A model generated the notes under the pieces. It made no database searches, was not told where the DNA came from, and worked only from the letters and a program-made list of their open reading frames with translations. A program made the position numbers and the translations under genes. A stretch of 64,000 bases of DNA from Pontibacter virosus (lineage in GTDB: Bacteria > Bacteroidota > Bacteroidia > Cytophagales > Hymenobacteraceae): positions 434,001-498,000 of the forward strand of contig NZ_QEKI01000001.1 in assembly GCF_003096355.1 (NCBI RefSeq), read 5' to 3'. Every line of letters starts with the position of its first letter. The stretch's first letter is position 1. Below are positions 1 to 8,402 of the stretch, piece after piece.

Positions 1-1
1 G

Positions 2-391
2 TTTGTGGAAAAGCATGGCGTGGAGAAGTTCATGCAATCATTCATTGAACCCCTCTTCTACAGCGAAAACCGCGACCGACTTCAAAAGGAAATTGCGCTG
101 ATGAAAGAGATCGGCACCAGCACACCCAAGGCGAGCGTAACTGGTGGCCTGGCCGCCATGCGCGACAGAAATGACAGAACGAATGTGCTAAAAGCAGTTA
201 AATTCCCAGTGCTGTTTATCTTCGGAAAAGAAGACGGCGCCGTGCCATTAGACAAAGCCCTGGAGCAATGCCACCTGCCTGACAACAGTATGGTGTACTT
301 CCTCGGTAAAACCGGTCACATGGGTATGTTCGAGCGCACCTACGAGACCCGTAAGGCACTGGAGAAATTCGCCGAAACGATTTATGGGTAA
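2..391 (+). CDS. alpha/beta-fold hydrolase, C-terminal part (cut by window start)
   Basis: The reading frame is open from base 2 and ends at a TAA, so the gene starts upstream of the window. The roughly 130 visible residues look like the second half of an alpha/beta-hydrolase: a helical cap-like stretch, then a strand with PVLFIFGKEDGAVP whose Asp would be the acid of the triad, and near the end GKTGHMGMFE whose His would be the catalytic base. The nucleophile elbow lies outside the window, so the triad cannot be completed and the substrate is unknown. The fold assignment rests on these two motifs and their spacing. Confidence 0.75.
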   Translation, partial: FVEKHGVEKFMQSFIEPLFYSENRDRLQKEIALMKEIGTSTPKASVTGGLAAMRDRNDRTNVLKAVKFPVLFIFGKEDGAVPLDKALEQCHLPDNSMVYFLGKTGHMGMFERTYETRKALEKFAETIYG

Positions 392-702
392 TGATAGAAT
401 TGTTGATTGTTGATTGTCCATTGTTGGGTGCACGATTAACCCCTCGTATGTTGAGGAGGCCTACGCCTTGATGGGAATTCGATGCATGACTCGGACAGGT
501 ATACCGATGAGAATTTAGCAAGAGTGCGAATGTCTACTATAGGCTTACATAATTTACACCTATACCTAAAGCCATTACACATCGCGGCATAATAGTGTAA
601 CGTCGCCACATTTCAACTTTTCAGCTTTTAAATTTTCTAACTTCTGCAATTCCTCAACTCTCAAACTCCTCAACCCGCTAACTCTTAAACTCCCAAACTT
701 CC
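392..702. repeat. Intergenic region with a degenerate dispersed repeat (copy A)
   Basis: No convincing gene. The region begins with TTGTTGATTGTTGATTG-like simple sequence, carries GTGCACGATTA, then near 590-615 an AGTGTAACGTCGCCACAT block, and ends in a C/T/A-rich tract made of CTCAAACTCC-type units. The same blocks in the same order occur at 11405-11700 (GCACGATTA, AGTGTAACGACGCTACAT, CTCAAACTCCCAAACTC), so both are read as diverged copies of one dispersed intergenic element. There is no open frame and no clear terminal repeat. Confidence 0.5.
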
Positions 703-1878
703 TTGCTCCATCAAACCTTAGCCCCGCCCGCCCGAATCTTGCCTACGCTTGTGTTTTCGCAGTTTGCGGGCACTTCGCTTTGGTTTGCCGGTAACGCGGT
801 GCTGCCAGAGTTGCAGGCTTCGTTGCAGTTGCAGGAAGGGGCATTAACTTTGCTCACATCCGCGGTGCAGCTCGGTTTTATAGCGGGCACACTGGTATTT
901 GCTTTTCTCTCGTTGGCCGACCGCGTATCTCCACGACTGCTGTTTATGCTATGTGCTTTGCTGGGTGCTGTGGCCAATGCCTTGGTGGTATTTGCTGCCA
1001 GAGATCTTTACGCCGTGCTATTGCTCCGGGCGCTTACTGGTTTTCTGCTGGCGGGTATTTATCCGGTAGGTATGAAAATAGCGGCCAGTTGGTACAGCAC
1101 GGGGCTGGGGAAGGCCATCGGTTATTTGGTGGGTGCTTTGGTACTGGGCACAGCATTTCCGCACCTGATCCGGGCATTGGGGGCTACGCTTCCCTGGCAG
1201 CAGGTAATGGTGGCGGTTAGTGCACTGGCGGCAGTAGGCGGTTTGCTCCTATACCTGCTCGTGCCCGATGGACCATACCTGAAAAAAGGAGCTACTTTTA
1301 GGATCGGAAATATGCTGCAGGCTTTTCGTGATCGCGGTTTCAGATCGGCTGCTTTCGGCTACTTTGGCCATATGTGGGAGCTCTATACCTTGTGGGCTTT
1401 TACGCCACTGATCCTTACTTTAACGCTCCCACAACTTTCCATGGGCGAAGTGTCGGCTTACAGCTTTGCAGTAATTGCGGCAGGGGCAATTGGCTGTGTC
1501 GGCGGGGGGTACTTATCGTGGGTATGGGGAAGCGCCCGGGTGGCTTTTTTGCAACTATTGCTTTCGGGCTTCTGCTGCCTGCTTTCGCTGCTTGTGCTGC
1601 AATTGGATACACCGCAACTAGTTATACCTTTTCTGCTCTTCTGGGGCATCGTAGTAGCCGGGGATTCTCCCCAGTTCTCAGCCCTAACCGCTCAAACTGC
1701 CCCTCCGCAATTGGTTGGCACCGCACTTACCATCGTGGTGGCCATTGGGTTCGCCATTACGGTGGTCAGCATCCAGCTTACAGACTTCTTATTCACGCAA
1801 TTGCCGCTGCACTATACGCTGGCGCTATTGGCTATAGGCCCTGCACTTGGTTTGCTGGCGCTGCGCCGCCTGGTATAG
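703..1878 (+). CDS. Major facilitator superfamily transporter
   Basis: A 391-residue, very hydrophobic protein of the usual MFS length (about 400) with roughly 12 predicted membrane segments in two halves. The N-terminus FAGTSLWFAGNAVLPEL resembles TM1 of MFS permeases related to the cyanate/multidrug group. A polar loop around residues 190-215 would be the central cytoplasmic loop. The start is a TTG; no in-frame ATG precedes the first membrane helix, so this alternative start is the best choice. The substrate cannot be deduced. The gene stands alone between a repeat region and a bidirectional terminator. Confidence 0.85.
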   Translation: MLHQTLAPPARILPTLVFSQFAGTSLWFAGNAVLPELQASLQLQEGALTLLTSAVQLGFIAGTLVFAFLSLADRVSPRLLFMLCALLGAVANALVVFAARDLYAVLLLRALTGFLLAGIYPVGMKIAASWYSTGLGKAIGYLVGALVLGTAFPHLIRALGATLPWQQVMVAVSALAAVGGLLLYLLVPDGPYLKKGATFRIGNMLQAFRDRGFRSAAFGYFGHMWELYTLWAFTPLILTLTLPQLSMGEVSAYSFAVIAAGAIGCVGGGYLSWVWGSARVAFLQLLLSGFCCLLSLLVLQLDTPQLVIPFLLFWGIVVAGDSPQFSALTAQTAPPQLVGTALTIVVAIGFAITVVSIQLTDFLFTQLPLHYTLALLAIGPALGLLALRRLV

Positions 1879-1945
1879 CGGTTTGCGTCACTCAGCTATA
1901 CCTTTCGCAGTCACTTCTACTCAAAACCGTGTTGGCCTGAACATT

Positions 1946-1978
1946 AAAAAAAGCCGACCCAATTTTGGACCGGCTTTT
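1946..1978. terminator. Bidirectional rho-independent terminator
   Basis: Stem AAAAGCCG...CGGCTTTT with an A-run on the left and a T-run on the right. It sits between the convergent MFS gene and the lipoprotein gene and can serve both. Confidence 0.85.
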
Positions 1979-2007
1979 CTGCTCAAAATATACTTTTCAC
2001 TTGTACC

Positions 2008-2439
2008 TTATTCGGCTTCCATCTGCATCTTGGAACCATCAGCTGCCACAAGGTCCATTTCTTTATCAGTCAGCTTTTCTACGGTGAAGTTCATCGACTC
2101 ATTAGCCCCTTCAAAAGTGAGCGATAAACGTTTGCCTGCCTGGTCGTAGGTCCAGGTTCCGGTTTGGAGGGAGCCACCACCGCCCATGGCGAAGCGACCG
2201 TCTGAGTAGAACTGCATCGTCTCCTGCTTTTCCTCTGCCGTCAGTTTGTCTTTGTCACCGGAGGCGGTTAACTCTTTCTCGGCTTTCCAGGTTTTGCTGC
2301 TGCCGCCCGAGATCATGTTGGCATTGCCGGCATTGTCTTTGTCGCCCCCGCAACTTGTCATAAAGGCCATCAGCACGAAGGCCATTACAAATGTAAAGTA
2401 GGCTTTCACCTGTTTCAGATTCATGTTCATTTTATTCAT
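2008..2439 (-). CDS. Lipocalin-like small lipoprotein
   Basis: 143 residues. A long N-terminal hydrophobic stretch ends in FMTSCGGD, a lipobox with Cys near residue 30, so this is a predicted lipoprotein. The mature part has the pattern of Bacteroidota lipocalin-like domain proteins: KTWKAEKEL near the start, a GTWTYD turn, then SLTFEG and a final LTDKEMDLVAADGS beta hairpin. No enzymatic motif is seen. The shared terminator places it convergent with the MFS gene, with no obvious operon partner. The exact start (first or third Met) is uncertain. Function unknown; envelope location is inferred. Confidence 0.75.
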   Translation of the reverse strand: MNKMNMNLKQVKAYFTFVMAFVLMAFMTSCGGDKDNAGNANMISGGSSKTWKAEKELTASGDKDKLTAEEKQETMQFYSDGRFAMGGGGSLQTGTWTYDQAGKRLSLTFEGANESMNFTVEKLTDKEMDLVAADGSKMQMEAE

Positions 2440-2648
2440 AGTTTAATGGTTATACATACCTGCGCCTAATTACCTAATGAGGCGTGCATAGAGTACGGTT
2501 AAAACTTTTTTAAAGTTGATTAAAGCTATATAATCTACCAAGAATACAAGGCGTTACAACCATGCGAACCATTTGGCGTATCTATTTAAGCAGCTGTGTT
2601 TTTAAGCAGCTCAAAATCTATTTACTGACATCATAAAAAATTTGAAAT

Positions 2649-2954
2649 ATGGGATTGCGTGATTTTTTCAAGAAAGGGGAAAAGGAACCCGCTAAGGCTC
2701 CAAACCCAACCAACCGCCAGCCAGGCGATGGCTCATTTTTTAACCAGCAATCGCCTCAGCAACCTGGGGCGCAGCCTGCAACGGGACAGGACACTTATAC
2801 TGTAAAAAGTGGTGATTCGCTTTCTAAAATTGCCAAGCAGTATTACGGCGATGCCAATGCCTGGAAGCGAATTTATGAAGCAAACAAAGCTACCATCGGC
2901 AGCAACCCTGACCTGATCAAACCAGGTCAGCAGTTTGTTATTCCGAAGCAGTAG
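2649..2954 (+). CDS. LysM domain protein (BON/LysM-like, cytoplasmic or periplasmic)
   Basis: 101 residues. The first 45 are a charged, Pro/Gln-rich, probably disordered segment (MGLRDFFKKGEKEP at the start). Residues about 50-100 form one clear LysM module: DTYTVKSGDSLSKIAKQYYG, then AWKRIYEANK, then LIKPGQQFVIPKQ. LysM modules bind N-acetylglucosamine polymers such as peptidoglycan. The layout resembles the C-terminal half of the E. coli YgaU/Kbp family but lacks the BON domain. No signal peptide is visible, so the location is open. Confidence 0.85.
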   Translation: MGLRDFFKKGEKEPAKAPNPTNRQPGDGSFFNQQSPQQPGAQPATGQDTYTVKSGDSLSKIAKQYYGDANAWKRIYEANKATIGSNPDLIKPGQQFVIPKQ

Positions 2955-2969
2955 GTTACTTTGAAACAG

Positions 2970-3004
2970 AAAGAGCCGGCTATCACTAGCCGGCTCTTTC
3001 TGTT
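2970..3004. terminator. Bidirectional rho-independent terminator
   Basis: Near-perfect stem AAAGAGCCGGCTA / TAGCCGGCTCTTT with a 4-base loop, between the convergent LysM and TonB-C genes. Confidence 0.9.
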
Positions 3005-3021
3005 TTAAAGCAATGTCATTA

Positions 3022-4278
3022 CTACCACAAAAACATATTGGAATACTGTTTTGGCATGTATTGCCTGCTATCCATAGACATTGATCCGCTGTAAAATCTA
3101 ATCGGAAGCGTCATAGAGGTTGCCACTGGCTTCCCTAACCTTGTAGCTGGTTTCCATGCTGGCATGCTGTTCACAAATCGAATAGCTTCTTCATCTATTT
3201 TGGGATGCACGCTCCTGATCACCTCTGCATCTCCTATTTTTCCTGCCTCGGTCACATTAAAGCGCACCACGAGCAATCCTGATATCGGGCTGTTGTAGAG
3301 CGACCTCGGCATTCTAAAGTTTCGGTAGATGTACTGTTGCAACTCTCCAGAAAAAACCGGCTCTATAAGCGGCACACCATACAGGGCTGTGTCAGCCAGG
3401 CCGCTGCTTCGCTGTTGCACTACATAATAGTAGTGATCTGCGGGTCGGTCTTTGGTTGGCGCCACATCCACTTTTATCGTTTTAAAGTTTAGCAGTTCTG
3501 CTATCACCGGAAACTTAGGCTCGTAATACTTGTGGTCTACCCCCCATGCCTCTGCAAGCAGCAAATAGTCAGGCAGCGCGATCAGCTTCATCTTGTCGCT
3601 CTCACTGATAGCTGGCTTTCCTTTTTCATACTTGGTTCCACTCAAAAACCGGCCTTTGCTATCATACATCTGCTCTAGCTCCATCTTACCCGACGGATCG
3701 GTTAGTCGCCACCAGCCTGTCTTGTAGCCATCTACAAACTCTCCTTCCAGCATTGAAACTCCCTTTGTCGCAACAGACGGAAAGGGAGCCTTGTAAACAC
3801 CATGGCCATCCTTCACGAGCTGCTCTCCGGATGCACCCCATAGGCTATGCACCCGCACAGATTCTTCTTCCACTGTGATATCCATTATCGGCTCACCTGC
3901 CGGGGTCCAAAACTTCCAATTCCCAGTAGGGGCGTCTTCATTAAAGCTGCCTTCACAATCGAGTTGTCCGTTCGGATGGTAAAACAGCCATTTCCCCCAC
4001 TTCTTACCTTGCGCGTTGTAATACCCTCTGGCCATCACAGAGTTGTCAGCGTAGTAGTCTGTAATGGCATGCTGAAAGGTGGGCGCCTCCAGGTTGTGTA
4101 TATCTTTCATATTAGCTGGCAGGTAAGCCAGCCGCTTTACGACGGCTGCTTCCGGCTTAGTAACTTGCCAGTTGGCGTTGTAGTGAATCACAACAGGCTT
4201 ATACTCTGGCTCCTCGCTTTGAGCAAAAGCCAGTGCTGATGAGAAAAGAAGTAAAACAGCGAGTAAAGTATGTTTCAT
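3022..4278 (-). CDS. MORN-repeat and TonB C-terminal domain protein
   Basis: 418 residues with a signal peptide (MKHTLLAVLLLFSSALAFAQ). Residues about 70-235 contain YwqK/MORN-like units such as GYYNAQGKKWGKWLFYHPNG, GNWKFWTPAGEP and GWWRLTDPSGK. The last about 110 residues form a TonB C-terminal domain: GLLVVRFNVTEAGKIGDAEV, then DEEAIRFVNSMPAWKPA. The N-terminal TonB membrane anchor and Pro-rich linker are missing, so this is probably an exported protein of the common Bacteroidota 'energy transducer TonB' group rather than a true ExbB/ExbD partner. Monocistronic as far as visible. Confidence 0.8.
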   Translation of the reverse strand: MKHTLLAVLLLFSSALAFAQSEEPEYKPVVIHYNANWQVTKPEAAVVKRLAYLPANMKDIHNLEAPTFQHAITDYYADNSVMARGYYNAQGKKWGKWLFYHPNGQLDCEGSFNEDAPTGNWKFWTPAGEPIMDITVEEESVRVHSLWGASGEQLVKDGHGVYKAPFPSVATKGVSMLEGEFVDGYKTGWWRLTDPSGKMELEQMYDSKGRFLSGTKYEKGKPAISESDKMKLIALPDYLLLAEAWGVDHKYYEPKFPVIAELLNFKTIKVDVAPTKDRPADHYYYVVQQRSSGLADTALYGVPLIEPVFSGELQQYIYRNFRMPRSLYNSPISGLLVVRFNVTEAGKIGDAEVIRSVHPKIDEEAIRFVNSMPAWKPATRLGKPVATSMTLPIRFYSGSMSMDSRQYMPKQYSNMFLW

Positions 4279-4313
4279 AAAAAGTGTGGTGTTACTAATT
4301 CAAACATAATCAA

Positions 4314-4349
4314 AAAAGCCCGCCGAGCCATAAGGTCCTGCGGGCTTTT
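4314..4349 (-). terminator. Terminator of ndk
   Basis: Stem AAAAGCCCGC / GCGGGCTTTT just downstream of ndk. On the minus strand it ends in a T-run, so it terminates ndk before the MORN/TonB gene. Confidence 0.85.
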
Positions 4350-4377
4350 GAGAAATCAATAAGTAGTCTTTAATAGC

Positions 4378-4797
4378 TTAGAAACGCTCGTCGGCAGCGA
4401 AAAAGAAGTCGCCTTCGATCTGTGCGTTTTCGTCAGAGTCAGAGCCGTGTACGGCATTTGCCTCGATAGACTTAGCGTATACCTTACGGATCGTGCCTTC
4501 CTCAGCCTGGGCCGGGTTGGTAGCGCCGATCAGCTTACGGAAATCCTCAACTGCGTTGTCTTTCTCCAGGATCATAGCTACGATTGGGCCAGATGACATG
4601 TACTTCACCAGGTCACCGTAGAAAGGACGCTCCTTGTGCACTTCGTAGAACTTACCGGCACGCTCCTCAGTCAGTCTTGTCTTCTTCATCGCCACGATGC
4701 GGAAGCCGCCTTCCTCGATCATTTTGGTAATGCCACCGATGTTGTTATCTGCAACCGCATCCGGCTTAATCATGGTAAATGTGATGTTTCCAGCCAT
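4378..4797 (-). CDS. ndk: Nucleoside diphosphate kinase
   Basis: 139 residues, the normal length. It transfers the gamma phosphate from ATP to NDPs through a phospho-histidine. Family hallmarks: [10 protein letters not shown] at the N-terminus, [15 protein letters not shown] around residues 57-71, and the active-site [12 protein letters not shown] with His117. Family knowledge predicts a cytoplasmic oligomer. The gene has its own -7 promoter element upstream and a strong terminator, so it is probably monocistronic. It is divergent from nrnA. Confidence 0.97.
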   Translation of the reverse strand: MAGNITFTMIKPDAVADNNIGGITKMIEEGGFRIVAMKKTRLTEERAGKFYEVHKERPFYGDLVKYMSSGPIVAMILEKDNAVEDFRKLIGATNPAQAEEGTIRKVYAKSIEANAVHGSDSDENAQIEGDFFFAADERF

Positions 4798-4837
4798 GTC
4801 TATTCTGTTAATGTGTGTATGTTTCGTTTTGAAGGTG

Positions 4838-4845
4838 CAAAATTA
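4838..4845 (-). promoter_or_regulatory. -7 promoter element of ndk
   Basis: On the minus strand this reads TAATTTTG, a perfect match to the Bacteroidota TAnnTTTG -7 box, about 40 bases before the ndk ATG. No clear -33 TTTG is seen at the ideal distance. Confidence 0.6.
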
Positions 4846-5056
4846 GCGCATTTAGCTTAATTATAGCAGCACTTTGCCCATACTTTCTACAAATATTTAT
4901 GCTGGTATGCACCCAGCTATACCTACAACGAGGCCCTATGCATGCTCGCAGAACAGCCTAGAGCGTCTTAAAACGCTATTTTATTGCATTAGAAGTTATT
5001 TCTTCAGAAATTCGCGCCTTATATCCCTATTAATCAGCGGATTTATAACAAGCTTT

Positions 5057-6073
5057 ATGCACGACATTAATGCTCTCAAAGAGCTCCTGAGAGAACCTAA
5101 AGAGGTGATGATCACCACACACCACAAACCAGACGCCGATGCGTTGGGTTCGTCACTGGGTCTGGCCGGCTATCTCAAGAAGCTCGGACACCGGGTTACG
5201 GTTATCACACCTTCCGACTATCCGAGCTTTCTTACCTGGATGGAGGGCAATGATGATGTGCTCGTTTACTCTGAGAAGAACGACGCCCTGGTGCAGCGCA
5301 TCATCAGCGAGTCGCAGATGATCTTCTGCCTTGACTTCTCTAACCTGTCGCGCATCCACGACATGGGTGACTACATCCGCAACGCCAAAGGCACCAAGGT
5401 GTTGATAGACCACCACCTGCAGCCAGAGGATTTCGCTGATTTGGATTTCTCTAACCCGCAGGCCGCCGCCACAGCTGAACTGGTGTATGACCTGATCAAA
5501 GCCTTAGGCGATGGCGACAAGATCGACACAGGTATAGGCGAGTGCCTTTATGCCGGCATCATGACCGACACGGGCTCTTTCCGCCATCCGAGCACTTCTA
5601 AAAACGTGCACCTGATCATCGCGGACCTGCTGCACATTGGGGTGAACACCTCCAACATTCACCGCCTCATCTACGACAGCTCCACGGAACTGCGTTTGCG
5701 CTTTCTGGGTTATGCCCTGAAGGACAAATTGGTCGTACGCCCCGAGTACAGAACAGCTTATATTGCCATTACAGCGGAGGAACTGAAAGCTTACGATTCC
5801 AAAACAGGTGACACGGAAGGCCTGGTGAACTTTGCGCTTTCTATTGAGGGCATTGTTTTTGCAGCCGTGATCATCGACCGCGTGCAGGCCGTTAAAATGT
5901 CGTTCCGCTCTGTGGGCAACTTCTCAGTGAACGAATTTGCCCGCGCCAACTTTAACGGCGGCGGACACAAAAACGCAGCTGGCGGTATGTCGCTCGATAC
6001 GCTGGAGAACACCGTGGCCAAGTTTGAAAGCCTGCTGCCACAGTACGAAGAGCAACTGCAGGCTTCTTGTTAA
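5057..6073 (+). CDS. nrnA: DHH/DHHA1 phosphoesterase, NrnA-like (nanoRNase/pAp phosphatase)
   Basis: 338 residues from the ATG of MHDINALKEL; the open frame reaches further upstream but that part has no family likeness, and this start gives the usual NrnA length. Metal-binding motifs of the DHH domain are HHKPDADALGS (residues 22-32) and LIDHH (residues 116-120). The DHHA1 substrate-binding motif GGGHKNAAGG is at 301-310. The family degrades 2-5 nt RNA and in some members dephosphorylates 3'-phosphoadenosine 5'-phosphate. The gene is followed after about 30 bases by the FKBP genes on the same strand. Confidence 0.9.
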   Translation: MHDINALKELLREPKEVMITTHHKPDADALGSSLGLAGYLKKLGHRVTVITPSDYPSFLTWMEGNDDVLVYSEKNDALVQRIISESQMIFCLDFSNLSRIHDMGDYIRNAKGTKVLIDHHLQPEDFADLDFSNPQAAATAELVYDLIKALGDGDKIDTGIGECLYAGIMTDTGSFRHPSTSKNVHLIIADLLHIGVNTSNIHRLIYDSSTELRLRFLGYALKDKLVVRPEYRTAYIAITAEELKAYDSKTGDTEGLVNFALSIEGIVFAAVIIDRVQAVKMSFRSVGNFSVNEFARANFNGGGHKNAAGGMSLDTLENTVAKFESLLPQYEEQLQASC

Positions 6074-6103
6074 GTAACAAACATTTTATCCAACCTATAA
6101 CAC

Positions 6104-7066
6104 ATGCTATTTAAATCAAAGTTCTTATTGCCGGTGCTAGCCGGTGCCATGTTGCTGCAGTCTTGTGGCGACAAAAACAAAAGCGACGAATTTCGCACTA
6201 CGGCTGACGGCCTGGCTTATAAGATATATGAGCAAAAAGACGGTGAGTATGTGAACCGTGGCGAGATAGATGCCAACGATACCACCGGTGCCCGTCTGGG
6301 CCAGGTGATCACCATGCACATGTCGTACCGCACGGCTAACGACTCTGTGCTGTTCGACTCACGCCAGCAGGGCCAGCCGGTGATGCTCCCGGTAATGGAG
6401 CCTACCTTCAAAGGCAGCCTTGAGAACGCCCTGACCATGATGCGCGCTGGAGACAGCGGTGTGTTCAAAATCAGTGTAGACTCACTTTTCGCGAACACAT
6501 TCAACCAGCCGATGCCTCCGTTTGTGAAACCAGGCACACACTTCACTTTCTATCTGAAAGCTGATAAAATACAGTCTGAAGAGGAAGCAGTAGCGGATCA
6601 GCAGAAGATGTTCGAAGAGCAGATGCTGGCCCAGCAGGAGCGCGCTAAAGAGCAGATCAAAGTTGACGACGCTAAAATTCAGGAGTACATCAAAGAAAAA
6701 GGCCTGAAGAATGTACAGAAGACGGATGCAGGCGTGTACTACGTGATAACAGAACAAGGCAAAGGCCCGAAAGCCAAAGCCGGTGACAACGTATCGGTGC
6801 ACTACAAACTGTCTTTCCTGGATGGCAAAGAGCTGGAATCTTCTTACGACAACCCCATGAGTGGCGGTCAGCCGTTCACTTTCCCGCTTGGCCAGGGCCA
6901 GGTGATACCGGGTTGGGATGATGGCATTGCGCAACTGAACAAAGGCAGCAAGGCGATCCTACTGATTCCTTCTCCGCTGGCATACGGCGAGCAGGCACGT
7001 GGCGAGCAGATGCCGGCCAACTCGATCCTGCGTTTCGACGTGGAGCTTGTTGACATCAAAAACTAA
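6104..7066 (+). CDS. FKBP-type peptidyl-prolyl isomerase lipoprotein with two FKBP-like domains
   Basis: 320 residues. The lipobox AMLLQSCGDK at residues 15-24 predicts a lipoprotein facing the periplasm. Residues about 35-155 are a divergent FKBP-like domain, 160-200 a Glu/Gln-rich helical linker, and 210-318 a canonical FKBP domain with GDNVSVHYKLSFLDGKELESS, VIPGWDDGIAQL and PSPLAYGEQA. PPIases of this type assist folding of exported proteins, and here the likely clients are envelope proteins (inference). A second FKBP lipoprotein follows 28 bases downstream, so the pair is probably cotranscribed. Confidence 0.9.
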   Translation: MLFKSKFLLPVLAGAMLLQSCGDKNKSDEFRTTADGLAYKIYEQKDGEYVNRGEIDANDTTGARLGQVITMHMSYRTANDSVLFDSRQQGQPVMLPVMEPTFKGSLENALTMMRAGDSGVFKISVDSLFANTFNQPMPPFVKPGTHFTFYLKADKIQSEEEAVADQQKMFEEQMLAQQERAKEQIKVDDAKIQEYIKEKGLKNVQKTDAGVYYVITEQGKGPKAKAGDNVSVHYKLSFLDGKELESSYDNPMSGGQPFTFPLGQGQVIPGWDDGIAQLNKGSKAILLIPSPLAYGEQARGEQMPANSILRFDVELVDIKN

Positions 7067-7094
7067 TTTCCGAATACCTATTAACCCCATTACC

Positions 7095-7634
7095 ATGACC
7101 CCAACACATAAAAAGCAGTATCTGAGCACATGGCTTGCGAAGGTCCTCTTCTTTTTGGTTGTGCTGGTTTCTTTTTCGTCATGCAAAGAAGAAACTAACC
7201 CTTACTATATCACGCCTGAGCAGATTGAAGCCCAGAAAAAGATAGACGAGGAAACGATCAGAAAGTACTTCAGGGCCAATAATGTAGACACAACCAAAGT
7301 GGTGCGCCTGAACAGCGGCCTTTACATCTTGACCAAAAAAGCAGGTGAAGGCGATGTGATTAAGGCTGGACAGTATGCGGAGGTAAACTACATTGGCCGC
7401 AACGTGAGCAACGACGTGTTTGATAGTTCTTTCAGAAGCGGCAAGCCGTTTTCGGTGCTGGTAGGTGCTGGCCAGGTGATCAAGGGATGGGACGAGGGGC
7501 TGCAGCAAATGCGCAAAGGCGAGGAAGCGAACCTCTACATTCCTTCCTACTTAGGCTACGGCATGTATGGTAGCGGCAGTATTCCGCCAAACTCTGTGCT
7601 AATCTTCGAAATAGATGTACTGCAAGTGCGCTAA
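7095..7634 (+). CDS. FKBP-type peptidyl-prolyl isomerase lipoprotein
   Basis: 179 residues from the ATG of MTPTHKKQ; the frame is open upstream but that part overlaps the previous gene. A signal sequence ends in SFSSCKEE, a lipobox. The C-terminal FKBP domain (about 85-178) has GQYAEVNYIGRNVSNDVFDS, VIKGWDEGLQQM and IPSYLGYGMYGSGSIPPNS, with the usual ligand-pocket residues. It forms a likely operon with the two-domain FKBP gene upstream and ends at a strong terminator shared with recO. Confidence 0.9.
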   Translation: MTPTHKKQYLSTWLAKVLFFLVVLVSFSSCKEETNPYYITPEQIEAQKKIDEETIRKYFRANNVDTTKVVRLNSGLYILTKKAGEGDVIKAGQYAEVNYIGRNVSNDVFDSSFRSGKPFSVLVGAGQVIKGWDEGLQQMRKGEEANLYIPSYLGYGMYGSGSIPPNSVLIFEIDVLQVR

Positions 7635-7650
7635 CAGCTAGTTTCACATA

Positions 7651-7689
7651 AACAGAAAAGGCGATGCTCGATGCATCGCCTTTTCTGTT
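7651..7689. terminator. Bidirectional rho-independent terminator
   Basis: Long stem AACAGAAAAGGCGATG / CATCGCCTTTTCTGTT, between the convergent FKBP gene and recO. Confidence 0.92.
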
Positions 7690-7691
7690 TA

Positions 7692-8402
7692 TCAGCTCAG
7701 CACTTCCGACAGGATGGCCAGCGATTTGATCTCGCCCAGGCGCTCTACATGTAGCTGGTAATAGCGGATCAGGATGGAGAGCATTTCGCGGCGCACCTTG
7801 CCGTTGGGTATAGCGGCCTCAGCGGGTGTGCGCAGCAACTGGTCGAAAAGCTGTTCGTAAGCCTGCAGTGCTAAAACCGGCGGGGCATCGGTGAGCGACT
7901 GTGCATTGGGGGAGAAGGCTACCTGCTCTACAATCTCTGTTCCGCTGCTTGGTCCAAAGCCCAGGTGGTGGCTCAGGTGCAGTAGAAAGATCAGGTGGAA
8001 GTTCTCAAAATGATCCTGCAGCTCGTCAAACTCGATGATGGCGTTGAACAGGAAGTGAAAGAGCGTCGGGTTCTCCTCCTCTTCTTTAATAGTGCGCGAC
8101 ACCATCTCAGACAGAAAAAGCAGAATGCTGCTCTTGCGGATGTCAAAAGGTATGGTAGCGTAAGGATAGGCGCTCTTGTACTCTGAAATGCGGGTGATGC
8201 CTCCCCTTTGCGAGGTATAGACCACCATATCGAGCAGCGTGAAAGGCTGAAACAGGGCAATGCGGGAACCCGGGCCTTTTTTGCGCACGCTGTTCACGAT
8301 GTACGACTGCACGCCCAGTTGCTCGGTGTATACTTTGGCGATGATCGACGACTCGCGAAACTTGATATAGTTGAGTACGATGCCTCTTGTCTTGACTAAC
8401 AT
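7692..8402 (-). CDS. recO: DNA repair protein RecO
   Basis: 236 residues, family-typical. The N-terminus MLVKTRGIVLNYIKFRESS is the OB-fold of RecO with KVYTEQLG and YIVNSVRKKG following. The rest is helical. RecO works with RecF/RecR to load RecA at gaps and displace SSB in the cytoplasm. No zinc-binding Cys cluster is seen, in line with many Bacteroidota members. Its start codon directly abuts the porZ stop codon, so the two are translated from one message. Confidence 0.92.
   Translation of the reverse strand: MLVKTRGIVLNYIKFRESSIIAKVYTEQLGVQSYIVNSVRKKGPGSRIALFQPFTLLDMVVYTSQRGGITRISEYKSAYPYATIPFDIRKSSILLFLSEMVSRTIKEEEENPTLFHFLFNAIIEFDELQDHFENFHLIFLLHLSHHLGFGPSSGTEIVEQVAFSPNAQSLTDAPPVLALQAYEQLFDQLLRTPAEAAIPNGKVRREMLSILIRYYQLHVERLGEIKSLAILSEVLS

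Noticed and set aside
1374-1940. 188-codon ORF in another frame of the MFS gene
   Set aside because: Overlaps a clear transporter gene; Gly/Cys/Arg-rich translation without membrane pattern.
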